64,000 nucleotides of DNA, from contig NZ_QPKF01000001.1 of the NCBI RefSeq assembly GCF_003339585.1, forward strand, positions 1,302,001-1,366,000. The letters run 5' to 3'. The notes below the pieces were generated by a model, which was not told where the DNA came from, ran no database searches, and worked only from the letters and a program-made list of their open reading frames with translations. This stretch comes from Exiguobacterium sp. RIT594. Lineage in GTDB: Bacteria; Bacillota; Bacilli; Exiguobacteriales; Exiguobacteriaceae. This document shows positions 56,055 through 64,000 of the stretch, piece after piece. Both the position numbers and the translations under genes were made by a program. How positions within the stretch are numbered: the first letter of the stretch is position 1; each line of letters opens with the position of its first letter.

Positions 56055-59000
56055 TCACTCGACGACAAGGCGAATCGTCGATCCTGTTTTACCTTGCGTC
56101 ACTTCAATTTTCGCATCGACCCGTGATTTCAGTTCCTGGACGTGACTGATGATTCCGACCATCCGACCGCTCGCCTGAATCGATAACAACGTTTCGATTG
56201 CCTGCTCGAGCGATTCCGGATCGAGTGTGCCGAATCCTTCATCGATGAACATCGTTTCAAGCGACACGCCGCCGCTCGCTTCCTGCACGACTTCCGACAG
56301 ACCGAGTGCCAAGGCGAGTGAGGCCTTGAAGCTCTCCCCGCCGGACAATGTCTTGACGTGCCGGGTCTGCGACGTATAGGCATCAAAGACATTTAAATCG
56401 AGACCGTATTTTTTCAAGCCTTTTCCGGCTTCCGTCTTCCGTTCGAGCAGGAACCGCCCGGATGTCATCCCGTGCAGATGCCGGTTCGCCGCTTGCAGGA
56501 TTTCATCGAAATAGGCGGTTTGAACATATGTCTCAAACGTCATCCGCTGGGCGTTTTCGCCAACCCCGACCCGTGCCAGTTCGCCGATGATGCCGTACCG
56601 TGCATCTTCTGCCTCGATTTGTTGCTGGAGACCCGACCAGGCATCAACCAGTTGTTTGATGTGTAACCGTTCTTTCTCCACACCGATCCGGCCATCCGTC
56701 GCTGTCACCAGTTCCGCTTCTGCCTGTCTGACGACCGGACGAAGGGCGGCAAGATCCGGACGGTCCTGTTGCAGAATCAGTTGTCGGATCCGCTCAAGAC
56801 CCGATTCGACATCCTGCCGTTTTCGTCGGTCGGCTTCGAGGCGTTCCGCCAACTGTTCCATCGCTTGCCGCGACATCCGCGCCTGCTCGAATTGTTCGAC
56901 CGTCTCAAACCGTTCTTCCTGTAGACTGCGTGCTAAAGCCGCTTCCGCTTCCGTGCGCTTCGCCATATGAATCGTCAATTCTTCTTCGACGTGTTGCAGA
57001 CGTCCGCGTCGTGCGGCGATGTCTTGATCGAGCCGTTGTTTTTGATTCTGACTTGCTGTCCGTGCCGCTTCAAACTCCGCCAATCGTTTTGTCAGTGTCT
57101 GTTGTTCGGTTTCCAGATCGCGACGGGACGGTGCGTCCGGATTTCGGTTCAGCATCCCTTCAAGCCGAGCGAGCTCCAGCAACAGTTTCGACTGCTGACT
57201 CGTCTCCTCTTCGATTTGCCGGTCTGCCTGTTCCAATGCCGTTTCGATGGTCCGGAGCTGTTGTTCCAGCTGCTGTTTCCGTTCCTGTTGCTGTTGCAGG
57301 CGGCTCTCTTGATTTTTCAAGTCGTTGATTTCTGTACGAATCGCGGTCACATCGTTCGGAACCGGCTGTCCGTCTGCAAGTGTCGCCAGTTCCTGTTCGA
57401 GTTGCCGTTTCCGTTCCGCGACTGTCCGGTACGTCGCCTGTAACTCCTGATGCGCCGATTGTGCGGTTAAGTAGGCCTGGTGCAACGCTTCGACATCAAG
57501 CGGTTCCGTCTTGACAGCGAGTTGCGGATGCGTCGCACTCCCACAGACCGGACAGGCTTCCCCGTCATGCAGATGTCCCGCCAGCTCTGCTGCCAGTTGA
57601 CGGCGTTCATGTTGCCGTCCGGCCGTGTATGTCCGTTCTGCCTGTTCTTTTTCCGCTTTGACGCGTGTTCCATGCTCGATCAGCCGCAGTCGCTCGGCTT
57701 CATTCCGTTGCCATTCCTGCTGTTTTTGTTCGATCGATTGCAGAACGAACCGGCGTTCCTGCAAGGAAAGACGGGTACTCGAATCATCGGACAGCGTCGC
57801 GATTTCCGCCTGCAACCGGGTCCGATCACTTCGTTGCCGGGTCCGCTGTTCGCGTAACGCGTCCGGATTCAACTGCGCGACGGCACGTTGCAGATCCTGT
57901 TGTTGCCGAATCAATTGTTCCTGGTCCTGCAGTCGTTTCAGCTCGTCCGTAATCTGCTCGAGACGCCGTGACGCTTCACGCATCTCCGGCTCCTGCACCG
58001 TCAATCGTTCGACGGTCCGGTTGACCTGGTCAAGTTGCTGTTGTAAGTGTTCCAGTTCCGATTCGACCGTTTGTTTCGTCCCGGTTAATTGCCGGACCGT
58101 TTGTTCCTCCGACTGAAACGTTTCGTACACCCCTTGAATCGCCGCCGCTCGTGATGCCGCGTCGTACTGCTCTTTCTGACGCATCGTTTCCGGCAACGTT
58201 AAGGCAAGCTGTTGCTCGAGGTGCAGTAATTGATCGTACTCGGTGAATGTCTGCTCGAGTTGTTCCGCCTGACGCAACCGTTCCGTCAATTGTTCGAGCG
58301 TTTGACGTCCCGCCTGCTCCACCGTTTTCGCCTGCTCAATTTTTTCATCGAGTGTCGCAAGCAATGTATCGGTCTGGTGACGAATCGTCGTTTCCGTCGC
58401 TTCCGACCAGTTGAGGTCGAGCGGTAATTCTTCGAGTTTCGCAAGCTGTTTCGTTTTCGTTTCTTTGATGGTCGCTGCAAGATCAAGTGCTTTCCGGTGA
58501 AGACGCTGTTGAAACTCGCCGTAATGTTCCGTCTTGAACAATTGTTTAAGAATCTGCAGTTTGTCCTTCGACTCCGCCATCAACAGTTCGCGGAACTTAT
58601 TTTGCGGGAGCAGCAGGATTTGCGAAAACTGTTTGTGGTCGAGTTGCAACAGTTCCTGCACCTGCTGACGGATTTCCGGAATTTTTAGCGCAAGCGGCTT
58701 CCAGCTCGTCCCGTCATGCCGGGCGAGTTCCGCCTCATGTCCGTAATCCGTTTTATTGACCGGATGCGGCTGCCCCGGTTGCCGGATGATCCGGTAGCGT
58801 TCGCCTTTCAATTGAAATTCCAGTTCGACTTCCGTCTTCTGTTCCGGTTTCGCGAAATGACTGCGCAAATCGCTCATTTCCCGTTCCCCGCCTGACGTCT
58901 CGCCGTACAAGGCAAACGTCAATGCATCAAAAATCGTCGTTTTTCCGGCGCCGGTATTCCCGGAGATGACGAACATCGTCCGTCCGCCGAGTTCCCGGAA

Positions 59001-59063
59001 ATCAATCGTCTGTTCGTCGGCAAACGGTCCGAACGCACGTAAGGTCAATCGTTCTGGACGCAT
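56055..59063 (-). CDS. sbcC: Exonuclease subunit SbcC (Rad50-like)
   Basis: The ATPase of the SbcCD nuclease, which cuts hairpins and DNA ends during repair. The 1002 residues have Walker A GNTGAGKTT (about 35-43), two long coiled-coil arms (about 190-480 and 530-800) around the zinc hook CPVCG (Cys504, Cys507), signature LSGGESFKASLALALG and Walker B MFIDEGFGTLD near the end. The ATG at 59063 overlaps sbcD by 19 bp, implying coupling. Order sbcD-sbcC-aac. Confidence 0.97.
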   Translation of the reverse strand: MRPERLTLRAFGPFADEQTIDFRELGGRTMFVISGNTGAGKTTIFDALTFALYGETSGGEREMSDLRSHFAKPEQKTEVELEFQLKGERYRIIRQPGQPHPVNKTDYGHEAELARHDGTSWKPLALKIPEIRQQVQELLQLDHKQFSQILLLPQNKFRELLMAESKDKLQILKQLFKTEHYGEFQQRLHRKALDLAATIKETKTKQLAKLEELPLDLNWSEATETTIRHQTDTLLATLDEKIEQAKTVEQAGRQTLEQLTERLRQAEQLEQTFTEYDQLLHLEQQLALTLPETMRQKEQYDAASRAAAIQGVYETFQSEEQTVRQLTGTKQTVESELEHLQQQLDQVNRTVERLTVQEPEMREASRRLEQITDELKRLQDQEQLIRQQQDLQRAVAQLNPDALREQRTRQRSDRTRLQAEIATLSDDSSTRLSLQERRFVLQSIEQKQQEWQRNEAERLRLIEHGTRVKAEKEQAERTYTAGRQHERRQLAAELAGHLHDGEACPVCGSATHPQLAVKTEPLDVEALHQAYLTAQSAHQELQATYRTVAERKRQLEQELATLADGQPVPNDVTAIRTEINDLKNQESRLQQQQERKQQLEQQLRTIETALEQADRQIEEETSQQSKLLLELARLEGMLNRNPDAPSRRDLETEQQTLTKRLAEFEAARTASQNQKQRLDQDIAARRGRLQHVEEELTIHMAKRTEAEAALARSLQEERFETVEQFEQARMSRQAMEQLAERLEADRRKRQDVESGLERIRQLILQQDRPDLAALRPVVRQAEAELVTATDGRIGVEKERLHIKQLVDAWSGLQQQIEAEDARYGIIGELARVGVGENAQRMTFETYVQTAYFDEILQAANRHLHGMTSGRFLLERKTEAGKGLKKYGLDLNVFDAYTSQTRHVKTLSGGESFKASLALALGLSEVVQEASGGVSLETMFIDEGFGTLDPESLEQAIETLLSIQASGRMVGIISHVQELKSRVDAKIEVTQGKTGSTIRLVVE

Positions 59064-60166
59064 GAAGCTTCCTCCTCTAAGACGGTCTGCATCGCATCCG
59101 TCGGTTGTTTTTCCCGTACCGCTTCATAAAATTCCCGGAATAGATCGGTTATCGTCGCCGCCTGAACCTGATCGCGTGACGCCTGGACCGCGCGTGTACT
59201 TTCGCGTGTGAACCCGGTCCGTTCGAGATGAAGAATGTTCGGATACAACTTCTTTAATTTCCCCATCGGATCAATCAGCGCCTCGGCATCCGTCAGATTG
59301 ATTTTGATATAGTCATCCGTCGCTTGTGTCTCGACGAAGACCGGATCCGTCAGCTCAGCGAGACTGCCGGTCAGTTCACGCAAATCGCGCTTGGCCTTCA
59401 ACGGTTCGAAGCGGCGGTCAAACGTTCCCGTATCGTTCAACGTCAGGATATCAACGCCTTTGACGTGATGCGCTTCCGAGAACGAGTACTTCAACAACGA
59501 ACCGCTGTACCGGATTGTCTCCGACTTGATCGCAAGAGGATTATGCAAATGCCCGAGTGCCGTATACGTAAACGGAGCAAAGGCGCTGGCGCTGACCTGT
59601 CCCGCGGTCCCGACCGACAACTGCCGTTCGGAATCGGTCTCCAGCCCACCGATGACAAACGCATGCCCGACGAGGACGCTTGGTCCTTCGAGCTCCATCT
59701 TACTAATGATTTTCCGCATCGCATCATCATGCGTCCGGATTGTTTCATCCTGATGGATATAGCGGACGGTCGCCGGATCCGCAAACGGGACCGGATAAAA
59801 ACGGACGCCTTTAATTTCTACCGGTTCGATTGTGTCCGTTAATTTACCGGCTAAGTGCAGTCCCGCCCGTTGCAGTAACGTCGTGCCGAAGCTCAACCGT
59901 TCCGCCGAGTCATGATTGCCGCTGATCGCGACGACCGGAATCTTCCGTTCGAGCACGATGTCGGCTAAGACCGTATCCAGCAGTTCAACCGCTTCCGTCG
60001 GCGGGACGGCACGGTCATATAAATCACCGGCAATAATCACCGCGTCCGGCTGTTCCCGGTCAAGCAACCGCAAAAATTCCTGAAGGATAGCGCGTTGATT
60101 GTCGAGCATCGATTCCCCGTGAACGATTTTTCCTAAATGCCAGTCGGCTGTATGAATCCATTTCAT
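59045..60166 (-). CDS. sbcD: Exonuclease subunit SbcD (Mre11-like)
   Basis: The Mn-dependent nuclease of SbcCD. Phosphoesterase motifs are complete: HTADWHLG (Asp8, His10), AGDLYDR, SGNHDS, GHAF and GHLH. 373 residues, slightly shorter than E. coli SbcD. The ATG at 60166 follows GAGCG, a poor site. A -10-like TATTAT lies about 45 bp upstream. It heads the operon with sbcC and the AAC(3)-type gene. Confidence 0.95.
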   Translation of the reverse strand: MKWIHTADWHLGKIVHGESMLDNQRAILQEFLRLLDREQPDAVIIAGDLYDRAVPPTEAVELLDTVLADIVLERKIPVVAISGNHDSAERLSFGTTLLQRAGLHLAGKLTDTIEPVEIKGVRFYPVPFADPATVRYIHQDETIRTHDDAMRKIISKMELEGPSVLVGHAFVIGGLETDSERQLSVGTAGQVSASAFAPFTYTALGHLHNPLAIKSETIRYSGSLLKYSFSEAHHVKGVDILTLNDTGTFDRRFEPLKAKRDLRELTGSLAELTDPVFVETQATDDYIKINLTDAEALIDPMGKLKKLYPNILHLERTGFTRESTRAVQASRDQVQAATITDLFREFYEAVREKQPTDAMQTVLEEEASCVQND

Positions 60167-60255
60167 TTTTCATCACGCTCACTTTTTCTCTATAATATCC
60201 TTATTTTAGCATGAGTCGAATGGTTCTGACGATGCTGTAGGTGATTCTAAAACGA

Positions 60256-60303
60256 GTAAAACCCAATGATTGACCAGAGATTTTATCCGGTCGATCATTG
60301 GGT
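60256..60303 (-). terminator. Terminator of the 67-aa gene
   Basis: Stem ACCCAATGAT.GACC/GGTC.ATCATTGGGT, followed on the minus strand by TTTTACTCG. Confidence 0.85.
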
Positions 60304-60314
60304 CGCTGTAGACG

Positions 60315-60518
60315 TTATGTGTGAAAGGTTAATCCCTGCTCCGCGAGCAACTGTCTCAGTTTCGGTATCGAGGACGGTCCGATTCCGTGCCACTGCAACA
60401 GTTCGTCTTCCCGGTAGGTTGCTAACATCTTGAGTGACGTTACTCCATGTTCGCTTAAGGCACGTTGCGCCGGTTTCGCAAGGACTAGAAATAAATCAGT
60501 CTCAGCTCGTTTTTGCAT
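60315..60518 (-). CDS. Small helix-hairpin-helix protein (RNA polymerase alpha-CTD-like)
   Basis: A 67-residue protein that is essentially one HhH pair: PAQRALSEHGVTSLKMLATYREDELLQWHGIGPSSIPKLRQLL. This is like the C-terminal domain of the RNA polymerase alpha subunit or the DNA-binding tips of repair proteins, so it should bind DNA without sequence preference. GGAGG lies nine bases before the ATG at 60518; other ATGs nearby are out of frame. It is upstream of sbcD but separated from it by a terminator. Confidence 0.8.
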   Translation of the reverse strand: MQKRAETDLFLVLAKPAQRALSEHGVTSLKMLATYREDELLQWHGIGPSSIPKLRQLLAEQGLTFHT

Positions 60519-60545
60519 TCATGATGACCTCCCGACAGAATAGAC

Positions 60546-60582
60546 AAAACCCGCCTTCCGATTCAGCCGGATGGCGGGTTTT
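60546..60582. terminator. Bidirectional terminator
   Basis: Stem AAAACCCGCC.TCCG/CGGA.GGCGGGTTTT. It mainly ends the minus-strand gene at 60604. Confidence 0.88.
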
Positions 60583-60603
60583 CGGACGACTGATCAGTCA
60601 TCT

Positions 60604-60993
60604 TCAGTGGGTGTGACGCTTTTGCCGAAATCGCTTGACCGATGTGAAGATGGATACGGATCCTCCAATGATTGCTCCGACGACAATCCCAGTCGTAAAT
60701 TTTCCACCGGGATTTTTAGTGGAACCTGGTTCAGTAGCTATTATATGCTCTTCCTGTTTCTGCTCGAATAACTGTTGGAGAGGGGAGGATGTAGGCTCGA
60801 CTTCGACAATCCGGTCAACTTCCTGTTGACGGTCTTCCCGGCGTTCGACGCTGCAAGGTGACAGATAAAACGGATTCAGATTCGTCCGATACCGGTCTGG
60901 ATTCCAATTCGCCTGCTGAACGGCTTCAGCTGCGTGGTCTGTCCGCTTCGTCTGATCCAATGACTGGATCGATTGATCGAATTCTTGTTTCAT
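60604..60993 (-). CDS. Hypothetical protein with C-terminal membrane segment
   Basis: A 129-residue protein, hydrophilic over the first ~90 residues, with a Gly-rich membrane helix (FTTGIVVGAIIGGSVSIF, about 100-117) and a basic tail, a layout reminiscent of YtxH-type general-stress proteins, but reversed (helix at the end). Function unknown. The ATG at 60993 has GAGGAG eight bases upstream. An imperfect relative of the 23-bp dyad lies at 61081-61102. Confidence 0.72.
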   Translation of the reverse strand: MKQEFDQSIQSLDQTKRTDHAAEAVQQANWNPDRYRTNLNPFYLSPCSVERREDRQQEVDRIVEVEPTSSPLQQLFEQKQEEHIIATEPGSTKNPGGKFTTGIVVGAIIGGSVSIFTSVKRFRQKRHTH

Positions 60994-61102
60994 CGTAATC
61001 ACTCCTCTTCACATTCAATCTTAACTAAAAAGCTCCGACTTACGTCTGAAGTCTTATTTACCTCTTTTTTAAACATCTAAAACATGTATCGAAAAAAATG
61101 TT

Positions 61103-62131
61103 TTACTTTTTTGTGAATATTCCGGTGAAATAGTTCTCATATACTTGTTTTGCCTGCTGAAGATTTGCTTCGCCATGGAGAAGGATTCGTCCGTCGGCAA
61201 AAGCCGTAATCCGGTAATGGTCCGCCTTGAACATCAGCAGATACGGATTCCGGAGACAGCTGATCCCGCGTGTAGTCAGCTCCTGTTCAAGCCGGACTAA
61301 ATCCCGCGGTCCTTCGCCGCGGATTTGAACCGTATCCCGGCCGCACAAAGTCACAAATTGAACGGTCGGTGCATTCAGATACGGATAGACCGGATCCTCT
61401 CCACAAGACAGGCACGCGGATTGTCTGAGAGAACCGACGTTGATTTGACTCTGGTGATTGTCCCAGACATCGAACGACAGCAATGTCTGCCGTAAGGCGT
61501 TGTCCGCTCCCGTCAAATACTTCAAGGCTTCCGTCACTTGATGCGCCGCGACAAGCTGGACGACGGGACTGATGACGCCCGACGTCTCGCATGTCTCCTG
61601 CTGTTTCGGCAGATGTTCAAGCAGACAATGCAGACAAGGTGTCTGTCCGGGGCGAATCGTATAAGTCATGCCGTAACTGCCGACGCAGGCACCAAAAATC
61701 CAGGGAATACCGCTTTTTGCCGCCACATCATTGATCAGCATCCGGACACCGAAGTTGTCTGTCGCATCAATCATTAAATCACTGCCGCGGACCAAACGTT
61801 CAATATTTTCCGGCGTGACATCTTCGACGATTTCCGTGACGGAAACCACCGAATTGACTTTGCCGAGCCGGCGTTTGGCCGCAACCGCCTTCGGCAAATG
61901 ATCCTGCACGTCCTGTTCCGTATAGAGTTGTTGCCGTTGCAGGTTGCTCCACTCGACATGATCCCGGTCAATCAACGTGACGTGTCCGACCCCTCCCCGG
62001 ACAAACTGTTCGGCATTCGCAGTCCCGAGTGCACCGGCACCGATGATGACGACGTGACAATCCGCCAGTTGATCCTGCCCCTTTTGTCCGATCGGACTAA
62101 ATCGGACTTGCCGGCTGTACCGATCCGTCAC
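61103..62131 (-). CDS. thiF: ThiF/MoeB-type sulfur-carrier adenylyltransferase
   Basis: It should adenylate the C-terminal Gly of ThiS so that sulfur can be loaded for thiazole synthesis. The 342 residues have the nucleotide motif GAGALG (31-36), the Arg-containing NLQRQQLY, the Asp of DATDNF, and two CxxC zinc pairs (CLHC and CLSC). Its ATG overlaps the thiG stop by four bases. Its place after thiO-thiS-thiG makes ThiF more likely than MoeB. The C-terminal ~90 residues ([14 protein letters not shown]...) are an extension related to those of Bacillus ThiF. Confidence 0.92.
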   Translation of the reverse strand: MTDRYSRQVRFSPIGQKGQDQLADCHVVIIGAGALGTANAEQFVRGGVGHVTLIDRDHVEWSNLQRQQLYTEQDVQDHLPKAVAAKRRLGKVNSVVSVTEIVEDVTPENIERLVRGSDLMIDATDNFGVRMLINDVAAKSGIPWIFGACVGSYGMTYTIRPGQTPCLHCLLEHLPKQQETCETSGVISPVVQLVAAHQVTEALKYLTGADNALRQTLLSFDVWDNHQSQINVGSLRQSACLSCGEDPVYPYLNAPTVQFVTLCGRDTVQIRGEGPRDLVRLEQELTTRGISCLRNPYLLMFKADHYRITAFADGRILLHGEANLQQAKQVYENYFTGIFTKK

Positions 62132-62895
62132 GGTCGGCTGATCCCGGTCATCGGACTGCTTGCCGTCGCATACCGTTTTTTCACAATCCGTCCGGCTTCA
62201 AAACCAAGTCGACCCGCTTCAATCGCCAGTTTCATTGCCTGCGCCATCTTAACGGGATCTCCGGCGTGGGCGACGGCTGAATTCAACAGGACAGCATCCG
62301 CTCCGAGTTCCATTGCGTAAGCCACGTCTGCCGGTGAACCGATGCCGGCGTCGACGATGACCGGGACCGTCAGTTGTTCGATGATGAAACTGAGCGCAAG
62401 CGGATTCAGAATCCCCTGACCGGAACCGATCGGTGATGCGGCCGGCATAATCGCATGACAGCCGAGTTCTTCGAGCCGGCGCGCCAGCAATAAATCGTCG
62501 GATGTATACGGTAAGACGATGAAACCGTCCTTGATCAGTTCCTCTGACGCCCGCAACGTTTCAACCGGGTCCGGCAATAACGTCTTGTCGCACCCGATCA
62601 CTTCGACTTTGACCATATCGCACATCCCGGATGCGCGGGCAAGGCGGGCAAGGCGAACGGCTTCCTCCGCCGTCTTTGCACCCGCCGTGTTCGGCAACAA
62701 ATCGTAGCGGTTTAAATCAAGTGCCGCGAGCGGGTCGGTCTGTCCTTTGGCAAAGACGTCGAGCCGTCGGACCGAAAACGTCAGAATGTTCGTCCCTGAT
62801 GCTTCGACCGCCTGTTGTTGCGTCGTTGCATCCGGATATTTTCCCGTTCCGAGTAACAAGCGTGAAGCAAATGTTTTTCCACCGATTTCTAACAT
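62128..62895 (-). CDS. thiG: Thiazole synthase
   Basis: ThiG builds thiazole phosphate from deoxyxylulose phosphate, dehydroglycine and the ThiS thiocarboxylate. The 255-residue TIM barrel has the Schiff-base Lys96 in VKVEVIG, the phosphate loops LPYTSDD and [28 protein letters not shown]. Start ATG 62895, three bases after the thiS stop. Part of the thiO-thiS-thiG-thiF operon. Confidence 0.97.
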   Translation of the reverse strand: MLEIGGKTFASRLLLGTGKYPDATTQQQAVEASGTNILTFSVRRLDVFAKGQTDPLAALDLNRYDLLPNTAGAKTAEEAVRLARLARASGMCDMVKVEVIGCDKTLLPDPVETLRASEELIKDGFIVLPYTSDDLLLARRLEELGCHAIMPAASPIGSGQGILNPLALSFIIEQLTVPVIVDAGIGSPADVAYAMELGADAVLLNSAVAHAGDPVKMAQAMKLAIEAGRLGFEAGRIVKKRYATASSPMTGISRP

Positions 62896-62898
62896 GAT

Positions 62899-63102
62899 TC
62901 ATCCTCCTCCTACAAAATGAACGATTTCAATGACATCTCCGGGCTGAACGGTCATGTCCGGATAACGGGACCGATCGATGATCTGCCGGTTCTGCTCGAT
63001 GATGACGATTTTTCCGTCAATCGCCAGATGTTGCAATAAGTCGTGTAACGTCGTCGTTTCTTCGGTCAATGCGTAGTCTTTTCCATTTAAACGAATGTTC
63101 AC
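62899..63102 (-). CDS. thiS: Sulfur carrier protein ThiS
   Basis: A 67-residue ubiquitin-like carrier. It opens with the strand MNIRLNGKDY and ends in FVGGG, where the terminal Gly-Gly is needed for thiocarboxylate formation (one extra Gly follows). Its ATG overlaps the thiO stop by four bases. The partners ThiF and ThiG are encoded directly downstream. Confidence 0.95.
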   Translation of the reverse strand: MNIRLNGKDYALTEETTTLHDLLQHLAIDGKIVIIEQNRQIIDRSRYPDMTVQPGDVIEIVHFVGGG

Positions 63103-64000
63103 TTCGTTTTCTCCCCCTGTCGCTGGTGACTAAAAGCACCCAACATCACTTTCGGTTTTTGCCCCATGATGCAATCTGCCAGCACAGTCGCCGTCGCCGG
63201 TGCCAGTAAGATGCCATGCCGGTGATGACCGGTTGCGACGAATAATCCTTCGATGCCGTCCACCGGTCCAAGATACGGCAGACCGTCACCGGTTTGCGGT
63301 CGGACGCCGGCCCACGCTTCGACAAACACAGCTTCCGCAAGCGGCGGATAGAGCCTGATGGCTTGATTCACTAACAAACGAATACTGTCGAGACTGACGG
63401 TCGTCGATTCATCCCCGGACCGTTCCGTCGCTCCGATGATGATTCGTCCGTCTGCTTTCGGAACGAGGTATATCTGTTCATTAAACAGCGTCCGGTCGAG
63501 ACATCCGGTCATGAGGCGCACGGACAGGCATTCCCCCTTGACCGGACATGTATCGATTGTGATGCCGATCGAACGTAACACGGCTTCCGATCCACGACCA
63601 CTGGCGACAATGATTTGTCTGCCTGTCCGCAGACCCCGGTTCGTCTCGGCGCCGATGATCCGCTGTTTGTCCCGAACGAGCTGCGAAACAGATGTGTCTT
63701 CTTCCATGACTCCGCCCCGTCGTTCGATCGCGCTCCGTAAAGCCTGCGTCACTAATCGGGAATCGATTTGTCCGACTTGTTCGAACGTCAAGAATTGATT
63801 TCCTCGATGCAGGCAAAACGGCTGTTCCAGATAACCGCTCCCGAGACCGGTCTCGTCCAACAATTGTCGGACCAGCTCCGGATACAACGTCCGGCTCAGT
63901 GCCGCCAGTTCGTGTAACGGTTCCGGCAGTTCTTCGTCTGTCGCAAGCATCCCTGCCGCTGCCCGTGTCGCCCCTTGTCCGGCTGTCGACTGGTCAAGTA
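63099..64000 (-). CDS. thiO: Glycine oxidase ThiO, partial (right edge)
   Basis: A FAD-dependent amine oxidase that turns glycine into the imine used by ThiG. The frame is open to the right edge; the first visible codons encode LDQSTAGQGATRAAAGMLA, so the N-terminal FAD-binding strand and the start lie outside. Visible marks are the GMLA motif after the FAD loop, FVEAWAGVRPQTGDGLPYLG and the C-terminal FVATGHHRHGILLAPATA, both typical of ThiO. It overlaps thiS by four bases. A regulator such as a TPP riboswitch would be upstream, beyond the window. Confidence 0.93.
   Translation of the reverse strand, partial: LDQSTAGQGATRAAAGMLATDEELPEPLHELAALSRTLYPELVRQLLDETGLGSGYLEQPFCLHRGNQFLTFEQVGQIDSRLVTQALRSAIERRGGVMEEDTSVSQLVRDKQRIIGAETNRGLRTGRQIIVASGRGSEAVLRSIGITIDTCPVKGECLSVRLMTGCLDRTLFNEQIYLVPKADGRIIIGATERSGDESTTVSLDSIRLLVNQAIRLYPPLAEAVFVEAWAGVRPQTGDGLPYLGPVDGIEGLFVATGHHRHGILLAPATATVLADCIMGQKPKVMLGAFSHQRQGEKTK

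Overview
The window reads as the chromosome of a low-to-mid GC Gram-positive Bacillota of the Bacillales type, most likely Exiguobacterium or a close relative (the genus is an inference). Supporting signs are AGGAGG-type ribosome sites, frequent GTG/TTG starts, a class B RNase P RNA beside the ypsC-type 23S rRNA methyltransferase as in Bacillus, a YciC-type zinc GTPase under Zur-like boxes, candidate sigma-B promoters, and a thiO-thiS-thiG-thiF operon in Bacillus order. About 60 protein genes are supported. Most are ordinary core or house-keeping genes, closely packed and separated by clear Rho-independent hairpins.

Layout. 0-9 kb: an acidic AT-rich protein at the left edge, rlmL, rnpB, a secreted subtilisin-like protease, a possibly stress-induced three-gene group ending in a K+ channel, a DUF1659/DUF2922 pair and several unknowns. 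9-23 kb: lytic transglycosylase with a DUF1643 protein, a GH31 glucosidase with a LacI-type operator, an unexplained structured RNA downstream of it, cardiolipin synthase, the Zur-controlled yciC, a GrpB/DinB/hydrolase operon, a large secreted nucleotidase and a membrane protein. 23-34 kb: GNAT enzyme, an MBL-fold/MFS pair divergent from an Lrp-type regulator, adhE divergent from a beta-carbonic anhydrase with several redox-type palindromes between them, then a Na+/H+ antiporter, DedA protein and amino-acid permease. 34-46 kb: an ABC drug-type exporter, a PheC-like binding protein, a MarR/permease pair, a NERD protein and a five-gene PadR-controlled ABC operon.

46-54 kb is the most accessory-looking part. 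It holds two copies of a module made of an Rrf2-family regulator without any cysteine plus a small partner protein of unknown function. Between the copies lie an orphan sensor kinase, an isochorismatase-like hydrolase, a manganese catalase, a DCC thiol-disulfide protein and a 430-bp relic carrying two divergent TnpB-type right-end (omega) RNA structures without a tnpB gene. A 23-bp dyad of the form AACATGTA-N7-TACATGTT (with variants) sits upstream of four of these transcription units. Its geometry is like that of NsrR operators, so I propose that the two Rrf2 proteins and this dyad form a local stress regulon.

54-64 kb returns to core genes: a Bax-inhibitor-like membrane protein, an AAC(3)-type acetyltransferase behind sbcD-sbcC, a small helix-hairpin-helix protein, a membrane-anchored small protein and the thiamine thiazole operon, which runs off the right edge inside thiO.
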